Shown in pieces: positions 1-8,579 of a DNA stretch of 56,341 nt (within the stretch, counting starts at the first letter, position 1; each line of letters opens with the position of its first letter). The stretch is from Hyphomonas oceanitis SCH89 (GTDB lineage Bacteria; Pseudomonadota; Alphaproteobacteria; Caulobacterales; Hyphomonadaceae). The stretch covers positions 1 to 56,341 of the forward strand of contig NZ_ARYL01000028.1 of NCBI RefSeq assembly GCF_000685295.1. Reading direction: 5' to 3'. The translations under genes and the position numbers were made by a program. Below the pieces are notes generated by a model. That model saw only the letters and a program-made list of their open reading frames with translations, ran no database searches and had not been told where the DNA came from.

Positions 1-2
1 TG

Positions 3-593
3 AAAGTGCCGATGAAACAACCAAAACGCGGCCGTCTCTGGCTAAATGACGGATCTTGCGTGCGGCTAAGGCCGGCACACAAAGGCCATGTATGGTCCTA
101 TGACTTCGTGCAGGACCGCACCCATGATGGACGTGTGTTCCGCATGCTGTGTGTGATCGACGAGTTTACACGGGAATGTCTCGCCATCCGGGTTGAGAGG
201 AAGCTGAACTCCCGGGATGTCCTCGACACGCTGGGCGAGCTGTTCGTTCGTCACGGGGCACCCGAGCACATACGATCCGATAACGGCCCCGAGTTTATCG
301 CGACAGCCTTGCGAGACTGGCTCGAAAGGGTGGGTGTGAAGACGCTTTACATCGAGCCTGGCAGCCCTTGGGAAAACGGCTACTGCGAAAGCTTCAACAG
401 CAAGCTGCGCGACGAGTTGCTGGCGAGGGAAATCTTCTTCGATCTGCGCGAGGCAAAGATCCTGATCGAAGCGTGGCGGCAGCACTACAACACCGCGAGG
501 CCACACTCATCTCTCGGCTACAAACCACCTGCCCCAAAAGCCATCTTGCCCGCAGCGTTCATGCCGCCTTACTATGAGGAGGTGGCAGCATGA
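3..593 (+). CDS. IS3-family transposase OrfB, 5'-partial
   Basis: This is the C-terminal integrase core (rve-type DDE domain) of an IS3-family OrfB transposase, the enzyme that cuts and joins the ends of its insertion sequence. The reading frame is open to the window edge, so the apparent GTG start at position 6 is probably not the true start; orfB is normally about 270-290 residues and often made by frameshifting from orfA. The catalytic triad is visible as Asp in WSYDFV, Asp in RSDNGPEF and Glu in NGYCESFNSKL. The C-terminal RPHSSLGYKPP motif is typical of the IS407 subgroup. The gene stops at TGA 591-593, about 60 bp inside the element's end. No frameshift is seen in the visible part. Confidence 0.9.
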   Translation, partial: KVPMKQPKRGRLWLNDGSCVRLRPAHKGHVWSYDFVQDRTHDGRVFRMLCVIDEFTRECLAIRVERKLNSRDVLDTLGELFVRHGAPEHIRSDNGPEFIATALRDWLERVGVKTLYIEPGSPWENGYCESFNSKLRDELLAREIFFDLREAKILIEAWRQHYNTARPHSSLGYKPPAPKAILPAAFMPPYYEEVAA

Positions 594-630
594 ACGCTGC
601 TGCCTTGAAACCGCCGGGCTAGTAAATCTG

Positions 631-656
631 GTGGACCACTACTGAGGGGCAGGCCA
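631..656. repeat. Putative IS terminal inverted repeat (right end)
   Basis: The 26-bp segment ends in GGGGCAGGCCA and follows the transposase stop by about 40 bp. Its reverse complement starts with TGGCCTGCCCC, which resembles the ends of IS407-group elements. The partner repeat is outside the window, so the pairing is inferred and not seen. Confidence 0.6.
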
Positions 657-1034
657 GCTTGGCATCCTGACTGAGATCAAGCGTGTTACGGTTCTGCATT
701 TCGCGGACCGAAACTATGTGACGTCCGGGCGCAGGCGTTCACTTTTCCTTATGATGTCGGGCCAGGGGCGCAGACCCGGCATTGATCTGACCGGATGTCA
801 GTATCGATGCCCGCGTGTGAACCCCGCGCAATTTGAACGAAGCACAGCATCCGACAGGCTCGCGTCAAGCGATTGGGGGAGGGGCATGAGCGCCGCTCGA
901 AATCCGGGCTCATCTGTTACGGTGAATTCCAGAGGCAAATCTCGGGGGCGAACATGCACGCACGAAAGCACTGTCGAGGGAATCCCTGGTTCGAATCTGC
1001 CTTAGTGAAGTTAAAAAAGGAGGTGCCGGAAATT

Positions 1035-1065
1035 CCTACAAAACGACCTACAAAACGACCTACAA
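1035..1065. repeat. Short tandem repeat, 12-bp unit
   Basis: The unit CCTACAAAACGA occurs twice in a row (1035-1046 and 1047-1058) and is followed by a partial third copy (CCTACAA, 1059-1065). Its function is unknown; it lies in non-coding DNA between the IS and the PKS operon. Confidence 0.85.
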
Positions 1066-1106
1066 TTGGAAGGCGACAAGCATTTAAGGCGTTGAAATAA
1101 AACAAT

Positions 1107-1139
1107 AAAAAAAATTGCAGGGAGCGCTTCGCCCGCTCC
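1107..1139 (-). terminator. Candidate Rho-independent terminator of the PKS operon
   Basis: Read on the minus strand there is a perfect 6-bp GC-rich stem (GGAGCG / CGCTCC, plus-strand arms 1121-1126 and 1134-1139) with a 7-nt loop. After a 6-nt spacer comes a run of eight T (A-run 1107-1114 on the plus strand). It lies about 250 nt after the PKS6 stop codon and nothing else in between looks like a terminator. The spacer between stem and T-run is longer than ideal, so this is a candidate only. Confidence 0.45.
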
Positions 1140-1392
1140 AGAATTCTCCGATAAAACAAGCTGTTTTCGTGGCGTCCCGAAAGGGACGTTCTTCGTCTCA
1201 TGCGAAGGTTTAAATTGCGCCAGTGCGTTGAACCTGGGCCCATATGCCATGTCATGGCGCAGGAGGTCGCCTGAGAATATTCTGGTTCTCTACGAATGAT
1301 GGACCCCCGCCCGGCGAGCCGATTGAGAAGATGGGCACAATCGGCAGGCAATTCTCGGTAGCGGGCATCCACTAAGTATTCTGGTATCCAAC

Positions 1393-4300
1393 CTAGAGAG
1401 TACCTTCTTCCCATTCCATCTCGTCTCCGACAGCCGTTGGTTCTGTTTCGGACAGGCTCAGGTTGTGTTCGAGATTTTCTGCCACTTCGCTGATCGTCAG
1501 ACCGCTCAGCAAGTCTCTCAAACCAATATCAACATGAAGCGCCGCCTTGATAGCGTTCCGTACCTGCACAGCCATGAGGGAATCAAAGCCAAGGTCGGAT
1601 AGAGGTTTATCTACGTCGATCGTCGACGCGCTATAGCCGAGCGCACGTCCCACATGACTCCTGAGGAAGCCCTCTATGAGCGCTGATCGTTCCTCGGCAG
1701 GCGCCGCGATTATGTCGTGATCCAGTGAGACGGTGGTGTCTTCTTGAGTCTGAGTTTCGAGACCACCCAAGCCAAAAAGCGCGCGTATACGTGGTGTACT
1801 CTGAGCTGCAAGCAAAGCTGTATTGGCATTGAGGATGGCCGCATAGGTCGCACCCTTTCCGACCACTCGCTCCATAGCGTCCAGACCTTCTTCCGGAGCA
1901 ATTTGACCCAGGCCAATGCGCTCCCAGCGCTCCCGAACAGAATCGGAGAGGCGCGCTGCCATGCCGACTTCTCCCCAAGCACCCCAGCCAATGCTGGTGA
2001 TAGGCTTCCCTGCTGCGCGACCGTACGAAGCCAGACCATCAAGCCAGGCATTTGCGCCCGCGTAATTGGCTTGGCCGGGGCCACCAAACATTGCCGAGCT
2101 TGATGAGAAGAGTACAAACCAGTCAAGAGGTGCGTGCCTGCTGGCTTTCAACAGGTTCTTTGCACCGCCTATTTTGGGGCTGGCCACTGTTCGGAACCGC
2201 TCAAGGGTTTGTTCGCCCACAGGCGCGTCATCAAGCACGCCAGCGGCATGTATGATGCCGCGCAAAGGCATGCCAGAGGATACGTGGTTATTCCAGATTT
2301 CAGCGAATGATTTCGAATTGCCGAGGTCACACGCAACTGCTTTAACGACGCAACCGTATCGTTCTGACAGATCTGCTGCTTTGGCTTGGGATTCGGCGCT
2401 GTCGCCGGAGCGGCTGATGAGAATGAGTTCTCCAGCCCCTCGTTTAGCGAGCCGCTCTGCAACGGCCAGCCCCAAGCCAGCTAAGCCGCCGGTGACGATA
2501 TAGGCTCCGTCAGAGCGAACAGTCATGTCCTGTGTTGGCTCTGGATCGGGCAGGATCACAACCTTCCCCATATGGCGTGCATTCGCCATGAACCTGAAAG
2601 CATCTTTTGCCTCAGCCAACGAGAAGGCTTGCACGGGAAGTGGAGCAAGATCAGCTTTATCTATCGCTTCGAGAATGGTCTGGAACGATGCGCGAACCTC
2701 GTCCGGGTCGGCGATAATCTGCTCGCCGAGATCGACGATGTGATAGTTGACTCCAGGCGCCCGCTCGGCAGCCTCTTCCGGCGTCCAGATATTGTTCTTG
2801 CCGATTTCCAGGAAAGCGCCGCCCGCGCGCGTCACCCGCATGCCCGCGAAAATCATGTCGCCTGACAAAGCGTTTACAACAAGGTCGACACCCTCGCCGT
2901 CCGTTATTTTTTCGATGGCATCACCGAAACTGTCGGACCGGGAATCGAAGACATGTGTTGCACCTTCGCTCAGCGCGAATGCGCGCTTTTCATCAGAGCC
3001 GGCTGTTGCGATAACTTCAGCACCAGCATTCAGCGCCAGCCGCATGGCCGCAAGGCCCACGCCGCCAGCAGCAGCATGCACGAGAACGCGCTGCTTTGGC
3101 TTGATGCCTCCAGCCATTGAGAAGCATAGTGCTGCGGTCAGATATGCATTGGGGAGTGTTACAGCATCGGCGAAGGTTACACTGTCAGGTTTCGGGAAGA
3201 CGAAACTCTGACTGACAGTAACGTGGCTCGCAATGCTGTCGCCCGCGAGCGCAACGACTGCATCACCTTCTTTGAGTTTGGTGACGTTTTTACCAACGCG
3301 CGTAATAGTGCCTGCGCACTCACTTCCCAGCTTGCCGGCATCACCGGGATACATTCCCAATGCATTCAGTACGTCGCGAAAGTTCAATCCGGCCGCGCGG
3401 ACGAGAATTTCAACTTCGTCTGGTCCCGGAGCGGTTCGCGGCTCCTCAATGAGTTGCAGACGATCAAGATCTCCCCGCTCTTCAATACGAATGACGGCTC
3501 TGTGATCCTCTTTCGTGGATGGTGCCTTTGTTATGGGAGTCAGACGCGCGGCAAAAAAGTCGCCGTTGCGGAGGGCTAGTTCAGGTTCGCTCTCGGCCAG
3601 GGCTAGTGCATCGAAGACATCTTTAGTCTCCGCTGCTCGATGTGGATCCAGATCAAGTTGCAGGATCGGTGTCGCTGGGCATTCTGCATCAACTGTACGG
3701 CTTAATCCGGTCAGTGCGCTCAAGGCGAGAATTGGAGAGTCGCCAGCCGCAACAGCTTTCGCGCCTTTTGTCAGAACGCATATACCGCACATTGGCTTTT
3801 CGGATTCGAGGACCTGCACTGTAGACAGCAAATCTGCAAATAGTTCGGATTCGATTCCGCTAACGGTGTCGAACGGAGCGCAGAACACAATCCATTTGGG
3901 CGTAACGGTTTTGAGCGTATCTGATAGATCGCTTGGGGCAATGATTGCTGCTCCTGCTGTTTGCGCAAGAGACGCGGCAAAATCGCACCCACGATCTATA
4001 ATCAACAAATCCTCCGATACGGGTGCATCCGGACGGGGGATTTTCTCCCAAGATAGTTCAAGCTCACTCAGTGACGTCTTGCTTGCACCAAGAACTTTCG
4101 AAAGTCCGGCGGCCGAAACGGCCCGTGCCCGAAGGCCTTCAAAACGGGCAATGAACTCTCCCGCTTCGGTTTCCATTACCAGGTCAGCCGTGAGCTCAGT
4201 CTTGTTGGAACTTTCCTTACGGAGTTTGGCAGTCACGACGACCCGCCGTGGGGCTTCCCGCTCCCAATGTATGTTGTCTATTCCTGTGGGAAGGTAGAGC

Positions 4301-7300
4301 TGATCATCTCCGTCATTTGGCACAAGTGCGCTAACAGCGTGAAAAAGGTTGTCGAGCAGGGCCGGGTGAAACCGGTAGTTGGCTATGTCCTTTTCTTCAT
4401 CCGGGAGTACAGCGATACCTACCGCGATCCCATCGCCTTTTTGCAGGCTCTCAAGTCCGCGGAATATTGGGCCATAATTCAATCCCAAAGTTTCCAGACG
4501 GCTATAGTGGGCCGCGACATCAAGCGTTTCGGCGCATTCGCGTTTTGCCTGCTTGGCGCACGGCACGGAAAAATTACCTGTGATGGGCTGACGCGACAGT
4601 TTGGCGTGAACAAGCGTCCGCCAAGGAAGGGCAGCATCCTCCAATACTTCGCGAATAGTAAGGACAAAACGGTCCTTACCTGATGGCTCTACTTCAGTAT
4701 GAATGCTGCAAGGTGAAGTCGTATGCAGTTCGAGGGGGGCCTCGATTGAAAGATCCGAGAGTGTCAGGGGACCTTTGCCGAGAAGCGCTTCGCCCGCAGC
4801 AAGTGCCATCTCCACATATCCCGTTGCGGGGAAAATAACCCGCCCGAGGATTTTGTGATCTGCAAGGAAAGACGGGGCTTGTGCATTAATCGTCGAGATA
4901 AAGGCCTTGCGCGGCGGAGGAACTTGCTGGACCTCTCCCAAGATGGGATGGAAAAGATTGACGTCCAGGCGCTTGGTATTGGGCTGCGCGTCAAACCAGT
5001 AGCGATCATGCTGAAAGGGATAGGTTGGTGCGGGCACGAGATGTCCGCTGCGGTGCTTATAGGCGCTTTTCCAGTTAACTTTTACGCCTGCCGAATAAGC
5101 CTCGGCCAACGCACTGAGCGCCGTATATGCGTCGTCCTGTCCTCTGCGTAGACTTGGAATGGTTTTCCACTTTGCCTCTGGGCGCGCTCGCGCCGTAAGC
5201 CCCAGCAGGGCCGGTTGCGGACCGAGTTCGATAAGGATATCGGCGCCCGCTTGTTCCAGCGCCGTAACACAGTCGCCGAAACGAACAGCATTTCTGGCGT
5301 GAGCGCGCCAGTAGGCGGCATCGGGTTGGGTGCCTGTCGCAAATGCAGAACCGGTGAGATTAGAGATAAGCTGGATACGGGCAGGCCGGTAGATAAATTT
5401 GCTCGCAGCTTCCTCAAAGGCGCCCAGCATTGGATCCAGAAGCGGCGAATGAAATGCATGGCTAACCGTCAGACGGCGCGCCATGATACCCTTGTTTTCC
5501 ACGGCTTTTAGCACTGTATCTACGGCAGCCAGCGTGCCGGAAATAACTGTCTCTTCTGACCCGTTTACACCCGCAATGGCGATCTCGCTCTCGATCCCTG
5601 CGAGCATCGGCGCAACCTGATCCTCCGGCGCGAAGATGGCCGCCATGGCGCCACCTGTCGGAAGGTGCTGCATCAGACGGCCGCGTTCTGCGACCAGTCG
5701 CAATGCATCCTCGTGGCTCATCACTCCGGCCAAGCAGGCCGCAACGTATTCCCCGATGCTGTGACCCACTACAATGGATGGCTCAATGCCCCATGAGCGC
5801 CATAGCTCCGCCATCGCGTATTCCACTGCGAACAGTGCAGGTTGAGTATAGGCGGTTTCCGATATGAGACTTGTGGCGTCATCCTTTGGGTAGAGAACAT
5901 CCTGAAGCGGCAGCTCAATCACATCTTTTAGAATGCGGGCTGACTCATCGATTGAAGCAGCGAACACAGGCTCAGACTCATAGAGCCCACGCGTCATTCC
6001 AGGGTATTGGGCGCCTTGGCCCGTGCAGAGAAACGCAATACGTGGCAAACGACCGCCGCCAGCACGACCGCTTGAAATCCCTGGAACCTGTTCTCCGTTC
6101 GCAAGGGCAGTTAGCTTTTCGCGGAGATCTTGAGTGTCGGACACGACCAGCGCGGCGCGATGTGTGCGGTGTGACCTTCCCACGGAAAGGGTCTTTGCAA
6201 CATCGCTGAGCGCAGGTGAATTATCGCTTGAGACAAAGTCACGATAACGCGCAGCGAGTTGACGAAGTGCGGTCGGTGTCTCCGCAGATAGCGGGATGAT
6301 GCTCGTGCGGTCGCTTCCGCTGTTAGAGCGTTTGTATCGGGGGGCGTCGGCCAATATTGCATGGACGTTTGTGCCGCTGAAGCCAAAGGCGCTTACGCCA
6401 GCTCGTCTAGGTGTATCCCGGCGTGGCCAAGGTGCTGCCTCAGTGACAACTTCGAGCGGAAGATCGGCCCAATCTATGCCCGGGTTAGGGCTTATGAAGT
6501 GCAGTTGCGGAAAAATGGATTCCGCGCGGAAACATGCGAGTACTTTCAGTAGACCGGCAATACCCGATGCGGCCTCCGTATGGCCGAGGTTTGTCTTGAT
6601 CGAGCCAATACGAAGCGGTTCGGAAGGCGCGCGCCCCGCACACAACACGGCACCAAGCGCTCCAGCTTCGATCGGATCACCAATAGGGGTCCCCGTGCCA
6701 TGTGCCTCGATATAATCGATGTCCAGGGGTCCCAGTTGTGCGCTTGCCAAGGCAGTTCTCAGCATGTGTTCCTGCGCGGGGCCACTGGGGACGGTCATTC
6801 CGCTTGACCGGCCGTCCGAGTTTGTTGCCGAGCCAACGACCAGACCCAAGATTGGGTTACCGTCCTTTTCCGCGTCGGAAAGCCGCTTCAACGCAATCAT
6901 GGCGCAGCCTTCTCCGCGAGCGAAGCCATTGGCCGATGCGTCAAACGTCTTGCAGGCACCATCGGGAGAAAGCATTCCCCATCTTGAAAACATGGCCATT
7001 GCGTCGGGCATTGCGATAATTGCCACGCCTCCGGCAAGAGCGAGATCGCTCTCGCCATTGCGGAGGCTTTGGCAGGCAAGATGGATAGCGTTCAATGATG
7101 AGGAGCAGGCCGTATCGACGGCTGCACTGGGGCCGAGAAACCCATACGTAAATGAAATGCGGCCCGGGGCAGAGTTCATGGCGCCGCCAGTGGCTGAATA
7201 AACGTCTGATTGTTCCGCACCACTCGCCCACATCAGGCGTCCATACTCGGTCGTCGAGATACCGACGAACACGCCAGTTGAACTTCCTTCAAGTTGGTCA

Positions 7301-7713
7301 GTGGCTATGCCAGCCGATTCCATCGCTTCATGGGCTGTTTCCAAAAGCAGACGTTGCTGTGGATCGAGTGATTTTGCCTCTCGCGGAGAGATGCCAAAGA
7401 ATTGCGGGTCGAATTGATCAATCCGGTCCAGAAATCCGCCCTTCTTTGTCACAATCTTGCCGGCTGCTTCCTGGTCGGGGGAGTAGTAGGCTTCTGCATC
7501 CCAGCGATCAGCGGGTACGGTCCGGACTGCATTCACTTTGCCTGACAGCAAGGCTTGCATATCGTCCAGAGAATTGACGCCTCCTGGATAACGCATGCCG
7601 CAGCCAACAATGGCGATAGGTTCCATCTGGGCTTTTTTTGCGTCAGCAAGTTTTGCCTGGAGGCGCTCGATCGCGACCAAGGCCTCTTTCAGCATATTAC
7701 GGGAAGTGGTCAT
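1393..7713 (-). CDS. PKS6: type I PKS module KS-AT-DH-ER-KR-ACP
   Basis: A 2106-residue, fully reducing single PKS module, predicted to add a malonate unit and reduce the beta-keto group to a methylene. An N-terminal coiled-coil docking stretch (about 1-30) is followed by KS with active Cys203 (DTACSSS) and HGTGT. The AT has Ser652 in GHSIGEY and the malonyl-type HAFH motif at 752-755. DH follows with His953 in HKILGRVIFP, then a structural pseudo-KR region and ER (HAAAGGVG near 1540). KR has GGLAGLG near 1740, LDD (B-type) and Tyr1884 in QANYAGAN. ACP carries Ser2045 (GFDSLM). The C-terminus (EMEWEEGTL) lacks the LSDEEL-type docking helix of the other PKSs and is acidic, which fits docking to the TubC-type domain of NRPS1. 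The start overlaps the transporter gene by ATGA. It is the last gene of the minus operon. Confidence 0.95.
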   Translation of the reverse strand: MTTSRNMLKEALVAIERLQAKLADAKKAQMEPIAIVGCGMRYPGGVNSLDDMQALLSGKVNAVRTVPADRWDAEAYYSPDQEAAGKIVTKKGGFLDRIDQFDPQFFGISPREAKSLDPQQRLLLETAHEAMESAGIATDQLEGSSTGVFVGISTTEYGRLMWASGAEQSDVYSATGGAMNSAPGRISFTYGFLGPSAAVDTACSSSLNAIHLACQSLRNGESDLALAGGVAIIAMPDAMAMFSRWGMLSPDGACKTFDASANGFARGEGCAMIALKRLSDAEKDGNPILGLVVGSATNSDGRSSGMTVPSGPAQEHMLRTALASAQLGPLDIDYIEAHGTGTPIGDPIEAGALGAVLCAGRAPSEPLRIGSIKTNLGHTEAASGIAGLLKVLACFRAESIFPQLHFISPNPGIDWADLPLEVVTEAAPWPRRDTPRRAGVSAFGFSGTNVHAILADAPRYKRSNSGSDRTSIIPLSAETPTALRQLAARYRDFVSSDNSPALSDVAKTLSVGRSHRTHRAALVVSDTQDLREKLTALANGEQVPGISSGRAGGGRLPRIAFLCTGQGAQYPGMTRGLYESEPVFAASIDESARILKDVIELPLQDVLYPKDDATSLISETAYTQPALFAVEYAMAELWRSWGIEPSIVVGHSIGEYVAACLAGVMSHEDALRLVAERGRLMQHLPTGGAMAAIFAPEDQVAPMLAGIESEIAIAGVNGSEETVISGTLAAVDTVLKAVENKGIMARRLTVSHAFHSPLLDPMLGAFEEAASKFIYRPARIQLISNLTGSAFATGTQPDAAYWRAHARNAVRFGDCVTALEQAGADILIELGPQPALLGLTARARPEAKWKTIPSLRRGQDDAYTALSALAEAYSAGVKVNWKSAYKHRSGHLVPAPTYPFQHDRYWFDAQPNTKRLDVNLFHPILGEVQQVPPPRKAFISTINAQAPSFLADHKILGRVIFPATGYVEMALAAGEALLGKGPLTLSDLSIEAPLELHTTSPCSIHTEVEPSGKDRFVLTIREVLEDAALPWRTLVHAKLSRQPITGNFSVPCAKQAKRECAETLDVAAHYSRLETLGLNYGPIFRGLESLQKGDGIAVGIAVLPDEEKDIANYRFHPALLDNLFHAVSALVPNDGDDQLYLPTGIDNIHWEREAPRRVVVTAKLRKESSNKTELTADLVMETEAGEFIARFEGLRARAVSAAGLSKVLGASKTSLSELELSWEKIPRPDAPVSEDLLIIDRGCDFAASLAQTAGAAIIAPSDLSDTLKTVTPKWIVFCAPFDTVSGIESELFADLLSTVQVLESEKPMCGICVLTKGAKAVAAGDSPILALSALTGLSRTVDAECPATPILQLDLDPHRAAETKDVFDALALAESEPELALRNGDFFAARLTPITKAPSTKEDHRAVIRIEERGDLDRLQLIEEPRTAPGPDEVEILVRAAGLNFRDVLNALGMYPGDAGKLGSECAGTITRVGKNVTKLKEGDAVVALAGDSIASHVTVSQSFVFPKPDSVTFADAVTLPNAYLTAALCFSMAGGIKPKQRVLVHAAAGGVGLAAMRLALNAGAEVIATAGSDEKRAFALSEGATHVFDSRSDSFGDAIEKITDGEGVDLVVNALSGDMIFAGMRVTRAGGAFLEIGKNNIWTPEEAAERAPGVNYHIVDLGEQIIADPDEVRASFQTILEAIDKADLAPLPVQAFSLAEAKDAFRFMANARHMGKVVILPDPEPTQDMTVRSDGAYIVTGGLAGLGLAVAERLAKRGAGELILISRSGDSAESQAKAADLSERYGCVVKAVACDLGNSKSFAEIWNNHVSSGMPLRGIIHAAGVLDDAPVGEQTLERFRTVASPKIGGAKNLLKASRHAPLDWFVLFSSSSAMFGGPGQANYAGANAWLDGLASYGRAAGKPITSIGWGAWGEVGMAARLSDSVRERWERIGLGQIAPEEGLDAMERVVGKGATYAAILNANTALLAAQSTPRIRALFGLGGLETQTQEDTTVSLDHDIIAAPAEERSALIEGFLRSHVGRALGYSASTIDVDKPLSDLGFDSLMAVQVRNAIKAALHVDIGLRDLLSGLTISEVAENLEHNLSLSETEPTAVGDEMEWEEGTL

Positions 7714-8579
7714 GGATTATTTCTTTTCAGGCTTGCATTCAGCGCAGTGAGGAGAGGAATGGCGCATGCAACGCAAATTATCGCCAATAGGAGAAAACTA
7801 TATGAATTGTATCTTCCATTGCTTGTAAGCCAGCCGACCAATATTGCCAGCGGAACCGGGACGAGTAAAAGCGGTGCGGTTGGGACGAGAGATGCCTCGA
7901 AAGCGGCTCTATTTAGTAATGACAGAGCCACCAAACCCAACACTCCCGTTATTGCGAAATGAAGAATATGCTGCAATTCCAATGCCACCCATATGAACGG
8001 AATGAATGGCGAAAGAATGATCACAATTCCTGCTGTCAGGTAGAATAGGTTGGCCATAATTGTTTCGCTTCGAAGTGAGCGGGACAGGACCAGAAATAAG
8101 CTGAATGAGACGGGCATCGCCAAGACCGCAAACCACATGAGCCCAACTGGGATAGGCCCATGGGCGTAAATGAGGATGGCCGCAATGCTGCCGACGGTAG
8201 CGGCCAGAAAAGTCACAACGCCAGGCCGTTCTTTGAGCAGCAAGGCTGAGAACAAGATTACCAAAATGGGGGCGGCCCAGAAGGCGGCGTTTACGGTGTG
8301 TCCAAATCCGGACCTTACGGCGAATGCCCAGGATACCGGCATCAAGAGCAGGAAGACGGCTCGAAAGATTTGCGTAACAGGCTTTTGCGTACGCACCAGA
8401 GTACCTGGTGCCCGAATAGCGATGATTGCCACCCACATCATGAGCAATGTCAGATAGTGCAGCCACACAACCTGAAACGTTGGGTATCGATTCAGAAGTG
8501 TCCCAACAATCGTTTCTGTTGCAGTCCAGGTAATGACGAAGCCGAGCATCAGGAAAATGGGGCGATAAGATGCCGTCAT
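7710..8579 (-). CDS. EamA/DMT-type membrane transporter
   Basis: A 289-residue integral membrane protein with about ten hydrophobic segments, arranged as in the drug/metabolite transporter (EamA) superfamily. Polar loops such as RSETIM and the short basic C-terminus SLKRNNP separate the segments. It is translationally coupled on both sides: its ATG overlaps the PKS5 stop and its stop overlaps the PKS6 start, each by ATGA. This position inside an assembly-line operon suggests that it exports the product or an intermediate, or moves a precursor. The substrate cannot be read from the sequence. EamA proteins carry amino acids, organic acids, nucleosides or drugs, so a self-resistance exporter is only one possibility. 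Confidence 0.85.
   Translation of the reverse strand: MTASYRPIFLMLGFVITWTATETIVGTLLNRYPTFQVVWLHYLTLLMMWVAIIAIRAPGTLVRTQKPVTQIFRAVFLLLMPVSWAFAVRSGFGHTVNAAFWAAPILVILFSALLLKERPGVVTFLAATVGSIAAILIYAHGPIPVGLMWFAVLAMPVSFSLFLVLSRSLRSETIMANLFYLTAGIVIILSPFIPFIWVALELQHILHFAITGVLGLVALSLLNRAAFEASLVPTAPLLLVPVPLAILVGWLTSNGRYNSYSFLLLAIICVACAIPLLTALNASLKRNNP

Larger units (their letters stand above)
1..656 (+). mobile_element. Right end of an IS3-family (IS407-like) insertion sequence
   Basis: The window opens inside an insertion sequence. It contains the 3' part of an orfB transposase and a downstream end that looks like an IS3-family terminal repeat. Read on the minus strand, positions 656 to about 631 begin TGGCCTGCCCCTCAGTAGTG, and the element would end in CA at 656, which matches the TG...CA termini of this family. 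The left end and orfA lie outside the window, so the full length, the target duplication and intactness cannot be judged. It sits beyond the 3' end of the PKS operon and probably marks a border of the cluster. Confidence 0.75.
657..1392. other. Non-coding region between the IS and the PKS operon
   Basis: About 740 bp carry no convincing gene; the short open frames here are unlike any family I recognise and have no plausible ribosome binding sites. The stretch holds a 12-bp tandem repeat (1035-1065), a candidate terminator for the leftward operon (1107-1139) and a 6-bp hairpin with a GAAA loop (1173-1188). A T-loop-like GGTTCGAATC near 988-997 does not belong to a foldable tRNA. Confidence 0.6.

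Noticed and set aside
940..1015. Possible tRNA 3' half or attachment site because of GGTTCGAATC
   Set aside because: The T stem does not pair beyond three positions (two of them wobbles), and no D arm, anticodon arm or acceptor stem can be folded around it.
1035..1065. CRISPR-like repeat
   Set aside because: The 12-bp units are directly adjacent with no spacers and only two and a half copies.
1173..1188. Hairpin CGTCCC-GAAA-GGGACG as terminator
   Set aside because: No T-run follows on either strand; the stem at 1121-1139 with an adjacent T-run is a better candidate.
718..1414. Several 60-165 residue open frames on both strands in the border region
   Set aside because: They overlap one another, have biased or repeat-derived composition, lack ribosome binding sites and resemble no family.
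3515..4297. A 260-residue plus-strand frame opposite PKS6
   Set aside because: It lies antisense to the pseudo-KR region of a clear PKS gene and its protein is low-complexity Ser/Ala/Arg-rich, as expected for a shadow frame.
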